A DNA stretch of 64,000 nucleotides from Synechococcus sp. CBW1108 (GTDB taxonomy: Bacteria; Cyanobacteriota; Cyanobacteriia; PCC-6307; Cyanobiaceae). Positions 34,474 to 43,466 of this stretch are shown piece by piece (the stretch's first letter is position 1; each line of letters opens with the position of its first letter). A program made the translations under genes and the position numbers. The notes beneath the pieces are model-generated. The model worked only from the letters and a program-made list of their open reading frames with translations. It did not search any database and was not told the DNA's origin. Where the stretch lies: NCBI RefSeq assembly GCF_015840335.1, contig NZ_CP060395.1:930001-994000 (forward strand), given 5' to 3'.

Positions 34474-36789
34474 TCAGCGGAGATCCTTCAAGCCATCCTG
34501 CAGCAGCAGGGCATTGACCACCACCGTGATCGAACTCAGCGCCATCAGCAACGCCGCCAGGGGAGGGGTCAGCAACACCCCGTAGCCCGGCAGCAACACG
34601 CCGGCCGCCAGGGGCAGCACGATCAGGTTGTAACCAAAGGCCCAGGCGAGGTTCTGCCGCACCTTGGCCATGGTGCGACGCGCCAGCCGCAGGGCCGCCA
34701 CAATGCCCTCAAGGCGATCGCCCATCACCACCAGGCCGGCGCTGTCCTGGGCGATCTGGGTGCCGGTGCCCACTGCGATACCCAGATCCGCCGCGGCCAG
34801 GGCCGGGGCATCGTTGATGCCATCCCCCACCATCGCCAGGGCGCCATGGGCGGGGTGCTGCAGGATCCTCTCCAGCTTCTGCTCGGGCCGCAGCTCCCAG
34901 CCCAGCTCCGCCTCCGCCAGGCCCAGGCTGGCCCCCAGCTGCTGCACCGGTTCGCGCCGGTCGCCGCTGAGCAGACCCAGCTGCAGGCCCATGCCCCTCA
35001 AGGCCGTGAGCACGCCGGCGGCATCGGGGCGCGGCTGGTCAGCCGCCGCCACCAGCCCCAGCACGCCCTGCTCCCCGGCCACGGCCAGCACGCTGGCGCC
35101 CTGGCACTCCAGCAGGGCCTGGCGGGCCAGCAGCTCCGGGCTCGGGCAGGCCTCCAGCCAGGCCAGCCGCCCCACCCGCAGGCTCTGGCCCTCGATGCGG
35201 CCACTGACCCCCTGACCGGCCCAGCTGTGGGCCTCAGCCACCGGCAGCAGCTCCAGGCCCCGGCGCTGGGCCTCCTGCAGCAGGGCAAAGCCAAGCGGGT
35301 GGCGGCTGCCGGCCTCCAGACTGGCGGCCAGCTGCACCAGCAGGTCTGAGCTGGCGGCCTGGAGGGGCTCAACCGCTGTCACCAGCGGCCGGCCCCGGGT
35401 GAGGGTGCCGGTCTTGTCAAACAACATGGCCCGCAGGCCAGCGGCGGTTTCCATCCCATCCCCGCCCCGAAACAGCAGCCCGCCGCGGGCGGCCCGGCCC
35501 ATCGCCACCGTGATCGCCGTTGGAGTGGCCAGCCCCAGGGCGCAGGGGCAGGCCACCACCAGCACCGCAATCGAGAGCTGCAGGGCCAGGGCAAAGGGGG
35601 TTTCGGCCGCCACCGCCAGCAGGGGGTGGCCAGCGTGGGCGCCGTGGGCGCCAGCCAGGGGAGCTGGCTGCTGCAGCACCTGGGGCCAAAGCTGGGTGCC
35701 CAGCAGCCACCAGAAGAGCAATGTGGCCAGCGCCAGGGCCAGCACCACCAGGGTGAAGCGGCCGGCGAGGCGGTCGGCCAACCCCTGGATCGGGGCCTTG
35801 CGGGCCTGGGCCCGCTCCACCAGGTGGATGATGCGGGCGATGGCGCTGTCGGCGCCGCGGCGCAACACCTCCAGCACTAAGGGGGCATCCAGATTGAGGC
35901 TGCCGGCTGAGAGCTCGGTGCCGGCAATGGCCGCCACGGGCAGGGGCTCGCCGGTCAGGCCGGACACATCCACCGCCCCAGAGCCCTGGCGCACCACCCC
36001 ATCCACCGGCACCCGATCCCCCGGCAACAGCTGCACCCGATCACCTGGGCGCAGGCCACCGACCCGCACCGGCCGGGGTGGCCCCTCGCCCAGCAGCAGC
36101 AGGGCGGTGTCGGGCTGGAGCTCGGCCAGCTCTTCGAGGGCCCGACCCGTGCGGAAGCGGGCCCGCTCCTCGAGGAAACGGCCCAGCAGCACGAAGCCCA
36201 GCAGCATCACCGGCTCGTTGAAAAAACAGGGCCAGCCGGTTTGGGGCCAGAGGAAGGCCACCAGGCTGGCCAGGTAGGCGCTGATCACCCCCAGACCCAC
36301 CAGGGTGTCCATGCTGGGCAGGCCGGCGAGGGCGGCCCGTACTCCCCGCACCAGGATCGGCCGGCCCGGCCCCGCCAGGGTGAGCGTGGCCACCAGGGCA
36401 TGGATCCAGAGGGCCCCGAGACCCGCCAGCGAAAGGTGGCCCAGCACCGACACCAGCAGCAGGCCCAGGGCCACCACCAGCTGGCGCCAGTGCTGCCACC
36501 AGTTTTGGGATTGCAGGCGCTGCCGCCGGCTGGGCAGCTCAGCATCGCTGGGGCGCAGCCTGGCCTGGAAGCCAAGGCCCGCCAGGGAATGGAGCAGGGC
36601 TGCCTGGCTGGCCTCCGCGGAAACCACATCAACCCAGGCGGTGCGGGTGAGCAGGTTGACGCTGGCCTGGCGCACGCCGGGCTGGCCCAGCAGGCGCTGT
36701 TCGACGGCCCGCACGCAGCCGCCGCACTTCATGCCTTCGATTTCGAAAAGGAGGGGCTCCAGCAGGAGGGGCTCCTGAAGCGAAGACAA
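34474..36789 (-). CDS. Heavy-metal (copper) translocating P1B-type ATPase
   Basis: 771 residues. N-terminal metal-binding domain with GMKCGGC (C22, C25), eight predicted membrane helices, phosphatase loop SGLTGEP, transmembrane CPC (ACPCALG), phosphorylation DKTGT, SRHPLG, and [10 protein letters not shown] hinge. A His-rich loop (AHGAHAGH) precedes the CPC helix. Layout fits copper ATPases such as CtaA or PacS that feed plastocyanin and cytochrome oxidase; which of the two cannot be told. Divergent from ycf3 by 45 nt. Confidence 0.92.
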   Translation of the reverse strand: MSSLQEPLLLEPLLFEIEGMKCGGCVRAVEQRLLGQPGVRQASVNLLTRTAWVDVVSAEASQAALLHSLAGLGFQARLRPSDAELPSRRQRLQSQNWWQHWRQLVVALGLLLVSVLGHLSLAGLGALWIHALVATLTLAGPGRPILVRGVRAALAGLPSMDTLVGLGVISAYLASLVAFLWPQTGWPCFFNEPVMLLGFVLLGRFLEERARFRTGRALEELAELQPDTALLLLGEGPPRPVRVGGLRPGDRVQLLPGDRVPVDGVVRQGSGAVDVSGLTGEPLPVAAIAGTELSAGSLNLDAPLVLEVLRRGADSAIARIIHLVERAQARKAPIQGLADRLAGRFTLVVLALALATLLFWWLLGTQLWPQVLQQPAPLAGAHGAHAGHPLLAVAAETPFALALQLSIAVLVVACPCALGLATPTAITVAMGRAARGGLLFRGGDGMETAAGLRAMLFDKTGTLTRGRPLVTAVEPLQAASSDLLVQLAASLEAGSRHPLGFALLQEAQRRGLELLPVAEAHSWAGQGVSGRIEGQSLRVGRLAWLEACPSPELLARQALLECQGASVLAVAGEQGVLGLVAAADQPRPDAAGVLTALRGMGLQLGLLSGDRREPVQQLGASLGLAEAELGWELRPEQKLERILQHPAHGALAMVGDGINDAPALAAADLGIAVGTGTQIAQDSAGLVVMGDRLEGIVAALRLARRTMAKVRQNLAWAFGYNLIVLPLAAGVLLPGYGVLLTPPLAALLMALSSITVVVNALLLQDGLKDLR

Positions 36790-36834
36790 GGCCAGCGCCG
36801 ATCAGATCAGCCCAGGCTAGGGAGATCGGCCAGG

Positions 36835-37386
36835 ATGGGCACCAACGAGCCCATCCCCGCCCCCGTGCCCCGCAGCCAACGCAACGACAACTTCATCGAC
36901 AAGAGCTTCACGGTGATGGCCGACCTGATCCTCAAGGTGCTGCCCACCAACCGGCGGGCCAAGGAGGCCTTCGCCTACTACCGCGATGGCATGAGCGCCC
37001 AGGCCGATGGCGAATACGCAGAAGCTCTGGAGAACTACGAGGAAGCCCTCACCCTCGAAGACGACCCCAATGACCGGGCCTTCATTCTTTACAACATGGC
37101 CCTGGTTTTCGCCAGCAACGGCGACCATGCCAAGGCGCTTGATTTCTACGGCCAGGCCCTCGATCTCAACAGCAAGATGCCCCAGGCCCTCAATAACATG
37201 GCCGTTATCCACCACCACCTGGGCTCGATCGCCGAAGAAAAGGGTGACGCCGATGAGGCCGACCGCTGCTTCGACCAGGCCGCCGACTTCTGGGCCAAGG
37301 CCATTCGCCTGGCCCCCAACAACTACATCGAGGCCCAGAACTGGCTCAAAACCAGCGGCCGCGGCAGCGTGGACGTGTATTTCTAA
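36835..37386 (+). CDS. ycf3: Photosystem I assembly protein Ycf3
   Basis: 183 residues from ATG 36835 (GGAG 10 nt upstream). Family members begin with [15 protein letters not shown], so GTG 36865 is a possible start. Three TPR units are visible ([56 protein letters not shown]). It is a chaperone for PSI core assembly. A degenerate copy of its last 24 codons lies at 42647-42718, on the far side of the island. Confidence 0.94.
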   Translation: MGTNEPIPAPVPRSQRNDNFIDKSFTVMADLILKVLPTNRRAKEAFAYYRDGMSAQADGEYAEALENYEEALTLEDDPNDRAFILYNMALVFASNGDHAKALDFYGQALDLNSKMPQALNNMAVIHHHLGSIAEEKGDADEADRCFDQAADFWAKAIRLAPNNYIEAQNWLKTSGRGSVDVYF

Positions 37387-37393
37387 ACAGCCG

Positions 37394-37540
37394 ATGCGAC
37401 TGCAACCATCGGCGAGGGGATTCATTTTACTTGCCGGTCTGGCATGGCTTGTATTCGCATGTCTGACACTGGTTGATTTCAGCCTCGGCAAGATACTTGG
37501 CAGCCTGGGCAGCTTGCTGAAGGGCGACCTCTACTATCTA
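37394..37540 (+). pseudogene. PAP2-family phosphatase, 5' fragment split by the insertion sequence
   Basis: 49 codons from ATG 37394, 7 nt after ycf3, with one hydrophobic helix (FILLAGLAWLVFACLTLV). The frame runs into the left end of the insertion sequence at 37541. Removing the element and one copy of the 6-bp target repeat joins it in frame to 39307-39804, giving a 214-residue protein. Confidence 0.85.
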
Positions 37541-39300
37541 GGGACTCCTGAAAAAAGAACCGCAACCTGGATCCGATCGCAGCCAAATAGCAGGGCGTAG
37601 GCAGCCCAAACGCACGGTTATCCAGTGGCCAGTGATTGGTTTGTTTCAAGCTGCCAAATGTTCCTGAGCCCCATCCAGAGACTACCTGGCCATTTCCAGG
37701 TACATAACCAGGCAAAAATAGTGATAAAAAAGAGGCGGAGGAGCCTCCGGATCTTCTCTGCGCACATCACCACAAAGGCCATGGAGATGGAGTTCTCTGC
37801 ACCTTTGCTCAGCCGAGCCATAATCAAGTCCAGTGAATACTTCCTCTTCCCTGATCCAAAGCATCCCTCCACTTCATTTCGCCTCCGCTGGTCAGCGCTT
37901 AGCTGCTGCTTGTGAGCAGCACTGATCTCTGGATTCTTCGGCGGCCTCCCCAATCGCTTACCAGAGAGCCGTATATCGTTCCGAGTGCAGAAGTTTCGGT
38001 TCTTGGTATTGATGTAGATTCGATCAGCGCAGATTCGCTCGGGGTAGCAGCCATGCTCTTGCTTGTATTTCATGGCCTGTGGAATTAAGTCTTCGGATTC
38101 GTTGTATGGATCCCAGCTGATCCTGTGCAGGAAGGCAAAGCCATTTCGCACAGAAACACTAATTTTGGCGCCAAACTCAACAGCAGCTCTCGTTTTACCA
38201 CGAACCATGGGCCGAACGTGTCGCTGAACCAAGTTCACGATACGATCGGGCATGCTGCGCGTTTTCGAGTACAGCAGGATGCTTTGCTGGCGGTGCAGCT
38301 CGCTGATCACGAGGAGCTTCTGCCACCAATGGGTCTTCAAGCCCGAAAGCATTGCCCCGGAGTGGATCAGGGCATCAATAGCATCAAGATTCCGCTGCAG
38401 ATAGTCCAGCTGGCGTCGTATCGTGGCTTTGATTTTGCGGCGACGCGGCTTTTTCTGCTTAGCAACCCTGAGGAAATTGGCACGCGCCTTGCCACGGTCA
38501 TATCGGGGACTGTGTTTCCGTAGGTCTGAATTCTGTTCGCAGAGATCGTCGATGATCCGTTCGGTCGACTCCCTCGCTTCGTTGAGCAACTTCAAATCAG
38601 TTGGATAGGTAATGTCGGCTGGTGTGCACGAGGCGTCAATGCTGAGTGTTCCCCAATTCTTGCCTTCTGGCCAATCGGCCGGCTTCACAAAGTCGTCAAG
38701 TGAGAGCTGGTTGTCAGCATAGGCACTTGGATCGTTAGTGTCGTCGTCATCTTGTTGTGACGCCACAACCTCCATCAGCATGGCCTTGCCCCGCTCGGCA
38801 ATGAGTTCATTGATCCGGGTGAGTTCCTCTTCGGAGAAACGCTTGCGGAAATGAACCATCATTGATGGGTCGAATGGTGCCTTGCTGGAATAGCCGGCAT
38901 AGCCAAGGAAATACTGCATGTAAGCGTTTTCTCGGATCTGCTCAACGGTCTCCTCGTCGGTCAGACCAAGCCGCTGCTTGATGAACAGCGCACCAAATGC
39001 CAGCCGTACAGGCTTTGCTGGGGCGCCAGTGGTGGGATTGAACTGAGGTGCATATGATTCCTCCAACTCTTCCCATGGCATCAGGGAGGAGAAGATTACC
39101 CAGCGATTGTCCGTGTCCAACGTGCCGCCAAAAGGCAGATGGAAATCCTCGATTGAGAGCTGCCCGTTATGGCGTTTCTGGTACATCTGCAGTGCTCAGC
39201 AGTTGTAGCAATCGTCAATTGCCCTGAACGAGCCCAGTTTATCAAATTTAGATCGCTGAAACAAGCTGCGCTGCAGTCGATTTGGCTTTTCAGGAGTCCC
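37541..39300 (-). mobile_element. Insertion sequence, copy 1 (IS5/IS1182-like)
   Basis: 1760 bp, bounded by 14-bp terminal inverted repeats GGGACTCCTGAAAA/TTTTCAGGAGTCCC. Flanks are a 6-bp direct repeat TATCTA (37535-37540 and 39301-39306), consistent with a target duplication. It encodes one transposase on the minus strand. It sits inside a PAP2-phosphatase gene. It is nearly identical to copy 2 at 40664-42424; the only difference I found is one T fewer near the right end. Confidence 0.93.
37618..39186 (-). CDS. DDE transposase of insertion sequence copy 1
   Basis: 522 residues: N-terminal PFGGTLDTDNRWVIFSSLMPW and FDPSMMVHFRKRFS (DUF772-type), then the catalytic region with Asp in LSIDASCTPADITYPTD, Asp in RICADRIYINTK, and Glu in RRRNEVEGCFGSGKRKY. 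It is complete, with no internal stop, so it may still move. The family is the IS5/IS1182 superfamily; the exact group is not assigned. Confidence 0.93.
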   Translation of the reverse strand: MYQKRHNGQLSIEDFHLPFGGTLDTDNRWVIFSSLMPWEELEESYAPQFNPTTGAPAKPVRLAFGALFIKQRLGLTDEETVEQIRENAYMQYFLGYAGYSSKAPFDPSMMVHFRKRFSEEELTRINELIAERGKAMLMEVVASQQDDDDTNDPSAYADNQLSLDDFVKPADWPEGKNWGTLSIDASCTPADITYPTDLKLLNEARESTERIIDDLCEQNSDLRKHSPRYDRGKARANFLRVAKQKKPRRRKIKATIRRQLDYLQRNLDAIDALIHSGAMLSGLKTHWWQKLLVISELHRQQSILLYSKTRSMPDRIVNLVQRHVRPMVRGKTRAAVEFGAKISVSVRNGFAFLHRISWDPYNESEDLIPQAMKYKQEHGCYPERICADRIYINTKNRNFCTRNDIRLSGKRLGRPPKNPEISAAHKQQLSADQRRRNEVEGCFGSGKRKYSLDLIMARLSKGAENSISMAFVVMCAEKIRRLLRLFFITIFAWLCTWKWPGSLWMGLRNIWQLETNQSLATG

Positions 39301-39306
39301 TATCTA

Positions 39307-39804
39307 TTTCGAATCTGGGGAAGCCTATGGCCCTGGCTCCTTTTTTCGATAGCCCTAGCTATTAGTTACACGGGAAAAGAGCAAGCCAATCGCACCAAAC
39401 AAAGCGCCTTTCTCTTGCTCAGCCCAGTCCTTAGTGGCGCCTGGGCCGAGCTGCTCAAAATGACCCTGCGCCGCGAAAGGCCCTCCCAGCTGGAAGCCTA
39501 TGTTTTCCGCCCATTCACCGATCGGCCCTGGTCAAGCAGTGGCCTTGGCCTGCCCAGCTCCCATGCGGCCGTGGCCTTTGGCGGGAGCATGGCCCTGATG
39601 ATTCTGTTTCCCCGTTTGCGCTGGCCGGCCCTGGTGATGGCAGTGGGCTGCGCGCTCACCCGGGTGGCAAGCGGAGCTCATTACCCCACCGACATGTACT
39701 TGGGGGCCTTGGTGGGCTCAGTCACCGGCCTTTTGCTAGCCCATTGGCTCAAAATCCCGAGCCTGCGGTTTGGGCATGCACAACCAAGCCCCGACCAGCC
39801 CTAG
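39307..39804 (+). pseudogene. PAP2-family phosphatase, 3' fragment
   Basis: 165 codons that continue the frame of 37394-37540. PAP2 motifs are intact: K-x6-RP (KMTLRRERP), PSSH (LPSSHAAVAF) and R-x5-H-x3-D (TRVASGAHYPTD). Several membrane helices. It now lacks its own start, although translation could begin inside the insertion sequence. The last 69 nt overlap the convergent second PAP2 gene. Confidence 0.85.
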
Positions 39805-40395
39805 GGCCGCACCGATGCAGATATCACTTAAATAGTGATTATTGGTGGCCACCCGCTGAAGTGATGCCAAAATAGCTAGAATCAAAAATGCAGGGCGCCC
39901 AGCTGGCAAATACCACCAAAGAGATGCTGCCAAACCTGCGGCAACAGCAGCATGTCCGGAAGGGAAACTCATCACTGCAGAGCGTCCATGAATTCCAACG
40001 TCTAGGAGTTGGCGCCCAAATGTATCAAAAAAACTATTGGCGTTTTCAAGGATTGCCTTTCCGGGCCTAACCCGGGCAACGATTAGCTTGAGCAAAACTA
40101 CAATCAACCCGCCCAGATAGGTGCCTGCAATTAGGCGCAGGGCACGCATACGCTCCTCGGAACGGCGCCATCTAAATTGGCTACAGGCTATAACCCCAAT
40201 CAAAACCATGGCTGCGCCAGTGCCATGACCACCGATTTCGGAAAAACTCAGAATCCGTCCTATTTCCTTAGGAATAGGATTCAGATCCATGAGTCGAGCA
40301 ACCTGGATATCCGCCATCAGGCTCAGCATGCCAGCAGCTATTAGGAAAGTTACGATGCCTAGCAATGCTCGCTTCTTGCCGAAGATTTTTCTCAT
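39736..40395 (-). CDS. PAP2-family membrane phosphatase
   Basis: 219 residues, intact. Motifs: K-x6-RP (KLIVARVRP), FPSGHAA, and R-x5-H-x3-D (QRVATNNHYLSD). About five membrane helices. The family includes phosphatidate and undecaprenyl-pyrophosphate phosphatases; the substrate is unknown. DNA is AT-richer than the core genes. Convergent with the broken PAP2 gene and may have been acquired with it. Confidence 0.9.
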   Translation of the reverse strand: MRKIFGKKRALLGIVTFLIAAGMLSLMADIQVARLMDLNPIPKEIGRILSFSEIGGHGTGAAMVLIGVIACSQFRWRRSEERMRALRLIAGTYLGGLIVVLLKLIVARVRPGKAILENANSFFDTFGRQLLDVGIHGRSAVMSFPSGHAAVAAGLAASLWWYLPAGRPAFLILAILASLQRVATNNHYLSDICIGAALGLVGAWLCMPKPQARDFEPMG

Positions 40396-40657
40396 GGTGA
40401 CCAGGCGATCCTATCTAAACGTAGCCTATAAAGCCGACTCTGACCATGGGGATATTGAATATAATGTCACAATTTAGGCGCAAATAAAATAATCTGATGC
40501 CAGTTAGCGTCAGTCGCTGCTCAGCCCAGCCGCTCCAACGAACGCGATCGGAGGACAAAGGCCATATATTCAGAACTTTAGATCCGGCGCAGACCGCAAG
40601 GCCGGAATACTGATGCTTGTTTCAACAATGGTCAGGTCAATTATGCTATCCCTAGAA
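40396..40657. other. AT-rich non-coding stretch between the PAP2 gene and insertion sequence copy 2
   Basis: No reading frame with recognisable content. The base composition is AT-richer than the core. It would hold the promoter of the minus-strand PAP2 gene. I see no clear terminator, repeat or RNA. Confidence 0.5.
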
Positions 40658-40663
40658 TAATTA

Positions 40664-42424
40664 GGGACTCCTGAAAAAAGAACCGCAACCTGGATCCGAT
40701 CGCAGCCAAATAGCAGGGCGTAGGCAGCCCAAACGCACGGTTATCCAGTGGCCAGTGATTGGTTTGTTTCAAGCTGCCAAATGTTCCTGAGCCCCATCCA
40801 GAGACTACCTGGCCATTTCCAGGTACATAACCAGGCAAAAATAGTGATAAAAAAGAGGCGGAGGAGCCTCCGGATCTTCTCTGCGCACATCACCACAAAG
40901 GCCATGGAGATGGAGTTCTCTGCACCTTTGCTCAGCCGAGCCATAATCAAGTCCAGTGAATACTTCCTCTTCCCTGATCCAAAGCATCCCTCCACTTCAT
41001 TTCGCCTCCGCTGGTCAGCGCTTAGCTGCTGCTTGTGAGCAGCACTGATCTCTGGATTCTTCGGCGGCCTCCCCAATCGCTTACCAGAGAGCCGTATATC
41101 GTTCCGAGTGCAGAAGTTTCGGTTCTTGGTATTGATGTAGATTCGATCAGCGCAGATTCGCTCGGGGTAGCAGCCATGCTCTTGCTTGTATTTCATGGCC
41201 TGTGGAATTAAGTCTTCGGATTCGTTGTATGGATCCCAGCTGATCCTGTGCAGGAAGGCAAAGCCATTTCGCACAGAAACACTAATTTTGGCGCCAAACT
41301 CAACAGCAGCTCTCGTTTTACCACGAACCATGGGCCGAACGTGTCGCTGAACCAAGTTCACGATACGATCGGGCATGCTGCGCGTTTTCGAGTACAGCAG
41401 GATGCTTTGCTGGCGGTGCAGCTCGCTGATCACGAGGAGCTTCTGCCACCAATGGGTCTTCAAGCCCGAAAGCATTGCCCCGGAGTGGATCAGGGCATCA
41501 ATAGCATCAAGATTCCGCTGCAGATAGTCCAGCTGGCGTCGTATCGTGGCTTTGATTTTGCGGCGACGCGGCTTTTTCTGCTTAGCAACCCTGAGGAAAT
41601 TGGCACGCGCCTTGCCACGGTCATATCGGGGACTGTGTTTCCGTAGGTCTGAATTCTGTTCGCAGAGATCGTCGATGATCCGTTCGGTCGACTCCCTCGC
41701 TTCGTTGAGCAACTTCAAATCAGTTGGATAGGTAATGTCGGCTGGTGTGCACGAGGCGTCAATGCTGAGTGTTCCCCAATTCTTGCCTTCTGGCCAATCG
41801 GCCGGCTTCACAAAGTCGTCAAGTGAGAGCTGGTTGTCAGCATAGGCACTTGGATCGTTAGTGTCGTCGTCATCTTGTTGTGACGCCACAACCTCCATCA
41901 GCATGGCCTTGCCCCGCTCGGCAATGAGTTCATTGATCCGGGTGAGTTCCTCTTCGGAGAAACGCTTGCGGAAATGAACCATCATTGATGGGTCGAATGG
42001 TGCCTTGCTGGAATAGCCGGCATAGCCAAGGAAATACTGCATGTAAGCGTTTTCTCGGATCTGCTCAACGGTCTCCTCGTCGGTCAGACCAAGCCGCTGC
42101 TTGATGAACAGCGCACCAAATGCCAGCCGTACAGGCTTTGCTGGGGCGCCAGTGGTGGGATTGAACTGAGGTGCATATGATTCCTCCAACTCTTCCCATG
42201 GCATCAGGGAGGAGAAGATTACCCAGCGATTGTCCGTGTCCAACGTGCCGCCAAAAGGCAGATGGAAATCCTCGATTGAGAGCTGCCCGTTATGGCGTTT
42301 CTGGTACATCTGCAGTGCTCAGCAGTTGTAGCAATCGTCAATTGCCCTGAACGAGCCCAGTTTATCAAATTTAGATCGCTGAAACAAGCTGCGCTGCAGT
42401 CGATTTGGCTTTTTCAGGAGTCCC
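40664..42424 (-). mobile_element. Insertion sequence, copy 2 (IS5/IS1182-like)
   Basis: 1761 bp with the same inverted repeats as copy 1 and flanked by a different 6-bp direct repeat TAATTA (40658-40663 and 42425-42430). Different target repeats show two independent insertions rather than a duplication of the region. Both copies lie in the same orientation, 1.36 kb apart, and could recombine to delete or carry the PAP2 segment between them. Confidence 0.93.
40741..42309 (-). CDS. DDE transposase of insertion sequence copy 2
   Basis: 522 residues, identical in sequence to the transposase of copy 1, with the same DDE residues (IDASCTPAD, CADRIY, NEVEGCF). The identity points to recent transposition. 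Confidence 0.93.
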   Translation of the reverse strand: MYQKRHNGQLSIEDFHLPFGGTLDTDNRWVIFSSLMPWEELEESYAPQFNPTTGAPAKPVRLAFGALFIKQRLGLTDEETVEQIRENAYMQYFLGYAGYSSKAPFDPSMMVHFRKRFSEEELTRINELIAERGKAMLMEVVASQQDDDDTNDPSAYADNQLSLDDFVKPADWPEGKNWGTLSIDASCTPADITYPTDLKLLNEARESTERIIDDLCEQNSDLRKHSPRYDRGKARANFLRVAKQKKPRRRKIKATIRRQLDYLQRNLDAIDALIHSGAMLSGLKTHWWQKLLVISELHRQQSILLYSKTRSMPDRIVNLVQRHVRPMVRGKTRAAVEFGAKISVSVRNGFAFLHRISWDPYNESEDLIPQAMKYKQEHGCYPERICADRIYINTKNRNFCTRNDIRLSGKRLGRPPKNPEISAAHKQQLSADQRRRNEVEGCFGSGKRKYSLDLIMARLSKGAENSISMAFVVMCAEKIRRLLRLFFITIFAWLCTWKWPGSLWMGLRNIWQLETNQSLATG

Positions 42425-42430
42425 TAATTA

Positions 42431-42646
42431 GTTCCCCCCTGACCCGCCCTGCCCGCCTAGCCTTTACTCGCCCAAGCGCCATCTTCGAGAACTGGGTTAA
42501 ATCCCCGCAAGGGGAAATAGTAATAGCTTCTTGATTCTGAAGCACATGGCCAGCTACCCCATTAAGTTTGGCGATCTGGGTCTTCGTAGCTAAATTGAAA
42601 ACTACACTTGGCTCGTGGCAACCAGAAATGGCCACAGGCAAATGGG
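42431..42646. other. Non-coding stretch between insertion sequence copy 2 and the ycf3 remnant
   Basis: No supported gene. A 75-codon frame on the minus strand has no recognisable motif and runs into the insertion sequence. A small hairpin AAATCCCC-GCAA-GGGGAAAT is visible near 42500. The stretch may be decayed island DNA. Confidence 0.5.
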
Positions 42647-42718
42647 CCCAATAACTACATCGAGGCCTAGAACTGGCTCAAGACCAGCAGTCGCGGCCGC
42701 GTTGGCGTGTATTTCTGA
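42647..42718 (+). pseudogene. Degenerate copy of the 3' end of ycf3
   Basis: 24 codons read PNNYIEA-stop-NWLKTSSRGRVGVYF-stop and align codon for codon with the last 24 codons of ycf3 ([23 protein letters not shown]). The Gln codon has become TAG and five residues differ or changed. It lies at the radA-side border of the island, so the island is bracketed by ycf3 3' sequences. Confidence 0.85.
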
Positions 42719-42731
42719 GTCGCCTCAGGCC

Positions 42732-43163
42732 TCAGAGATCAGCAGGATTCAGCCAGCGCAACCCTTTGAAGCGGGCAAAGCCCCGATCAAAGGACACCCA
42801 GGTGGCGCCTATCTCCAGGGCTGCTGCTGCCAGGTACACATCGGTCATGTCCTGAGAGCTGGGCCGATGGTCAAGCACCATCTGACGGAACAGGTCCCAA
42901 TGGCGGGGGCCTGGATCCAGGATCGACACCGCCGGAGAAGCGGTGAGGCTGTCGATAAAGGCAATGGCGACGGCCGCATCCAGGGGTTCGCTGAACACGC
43001 GCCGGTCGGTGGCCACCCTCAGGAAGCCGCTCACCACCACAGAGAACAGGCCCAGACCCTCCGGAACGGCACGATTCGCCAAGAGCCAGGCACGCGCCTC
43101 GTGATGGCGTGGCGAGATCTGCAGGCAGGCCTGCACCAGCACATTGACGTCAACGCACACCAT
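42732..43163 (-). CDS. VapC-like PIN-domain toxin
   Basis: 143 residues from ATG 43163 (ATG 43166 is an alternative). PIN-domain acids are visible: MVCVDVNVLVQA (Asp5), DVYLAAAALEIGA, and WVSFDRGFARF. Such proteins cleave tRNA or rRNA. It starts 5 nt after the antitoxin stop. It borders the island next to radA. Confidence 0.88.
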   Translation of the reverse strand: MVCVDVNVLVQACLQISPRHHEARAWLLANRAVPEGLGLFSVVVSGFLRVATDRRVFSEPLDAAVAIAFIDSLTASPAVSILDPGPRHWDLFRQMVLDHRPSSQDMTDVYLAAAALEIGATWVSFDRGFARFKGLRWLNPADL

Positions 43164-43168
43164 CACGC

Positions 43169-43429
43169 TCAGCGCAGCTGCTCCAGCGGCAGGCCCTCAT
43201 CAAGCAACGCGCGGAGTGCCGACATGTCATCAAGATCAACACCTGGGCGCAGCACACCCCCCCCATGCACCGGCAGGGGAGGAAGCTCGCTCCGCGCCAG
43301 CTGACGCGCTCGATCGAGATAGGCCTGCAGCGCCGCCTCGAACACCGCGCCCACCGAAGCGCCCTCCCGGGCAGCCTGCAGCTTGGCCTGCACGTAAAGA
43401 GCGTCGCTGATGGTGAGCGTGGTGCGCAT
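43169..43429 (-). CDS. VapB-like antitoxin
   Basis: 86 residues. MRTTLTISDALYVQAKLQAAREGASVGAVFEAALQAYLDRAR is a ribbon-helix-helix DNA-binding pattern, and the C-terminal part (PGVDLDDMSALRALLDEG) would bind the PIN toxin. Partner of the downstream VapC. Such antitoxins usually repress their own operon. Confidence 0.85.
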   Translation of the reverse strand: MRTTLTISDALYVQAKLQAAREGASVGAVFEAALQAYLDRARQLARSELPPLPVHGGGVLRPGVDLDDMSALRALLDEGLPLEQLR

Positions 43430-43466
43430 GGATGCATCTTAATGCGCGCACCTTGCATCTTGATGA

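Noticed and set aside
33550-35349. 599-codon open frame on the plus strand opposite holB, tmk and the copper ATPase
   Set aside because: GC-rich antisense frame without any motif; the minus strand encodes well-conserved proteins.
37618-42309. The two insertion sequences as a segmental duplication of the island
   Set aside because: Flanking 6-bp repeats differ (TATCTA and TAATTA), so they are separate insertions.
42414-42641. 75-codon frame on the minus strand in the island
   Set aside because: No recognisable motif and it runs into the insertion sequence end.
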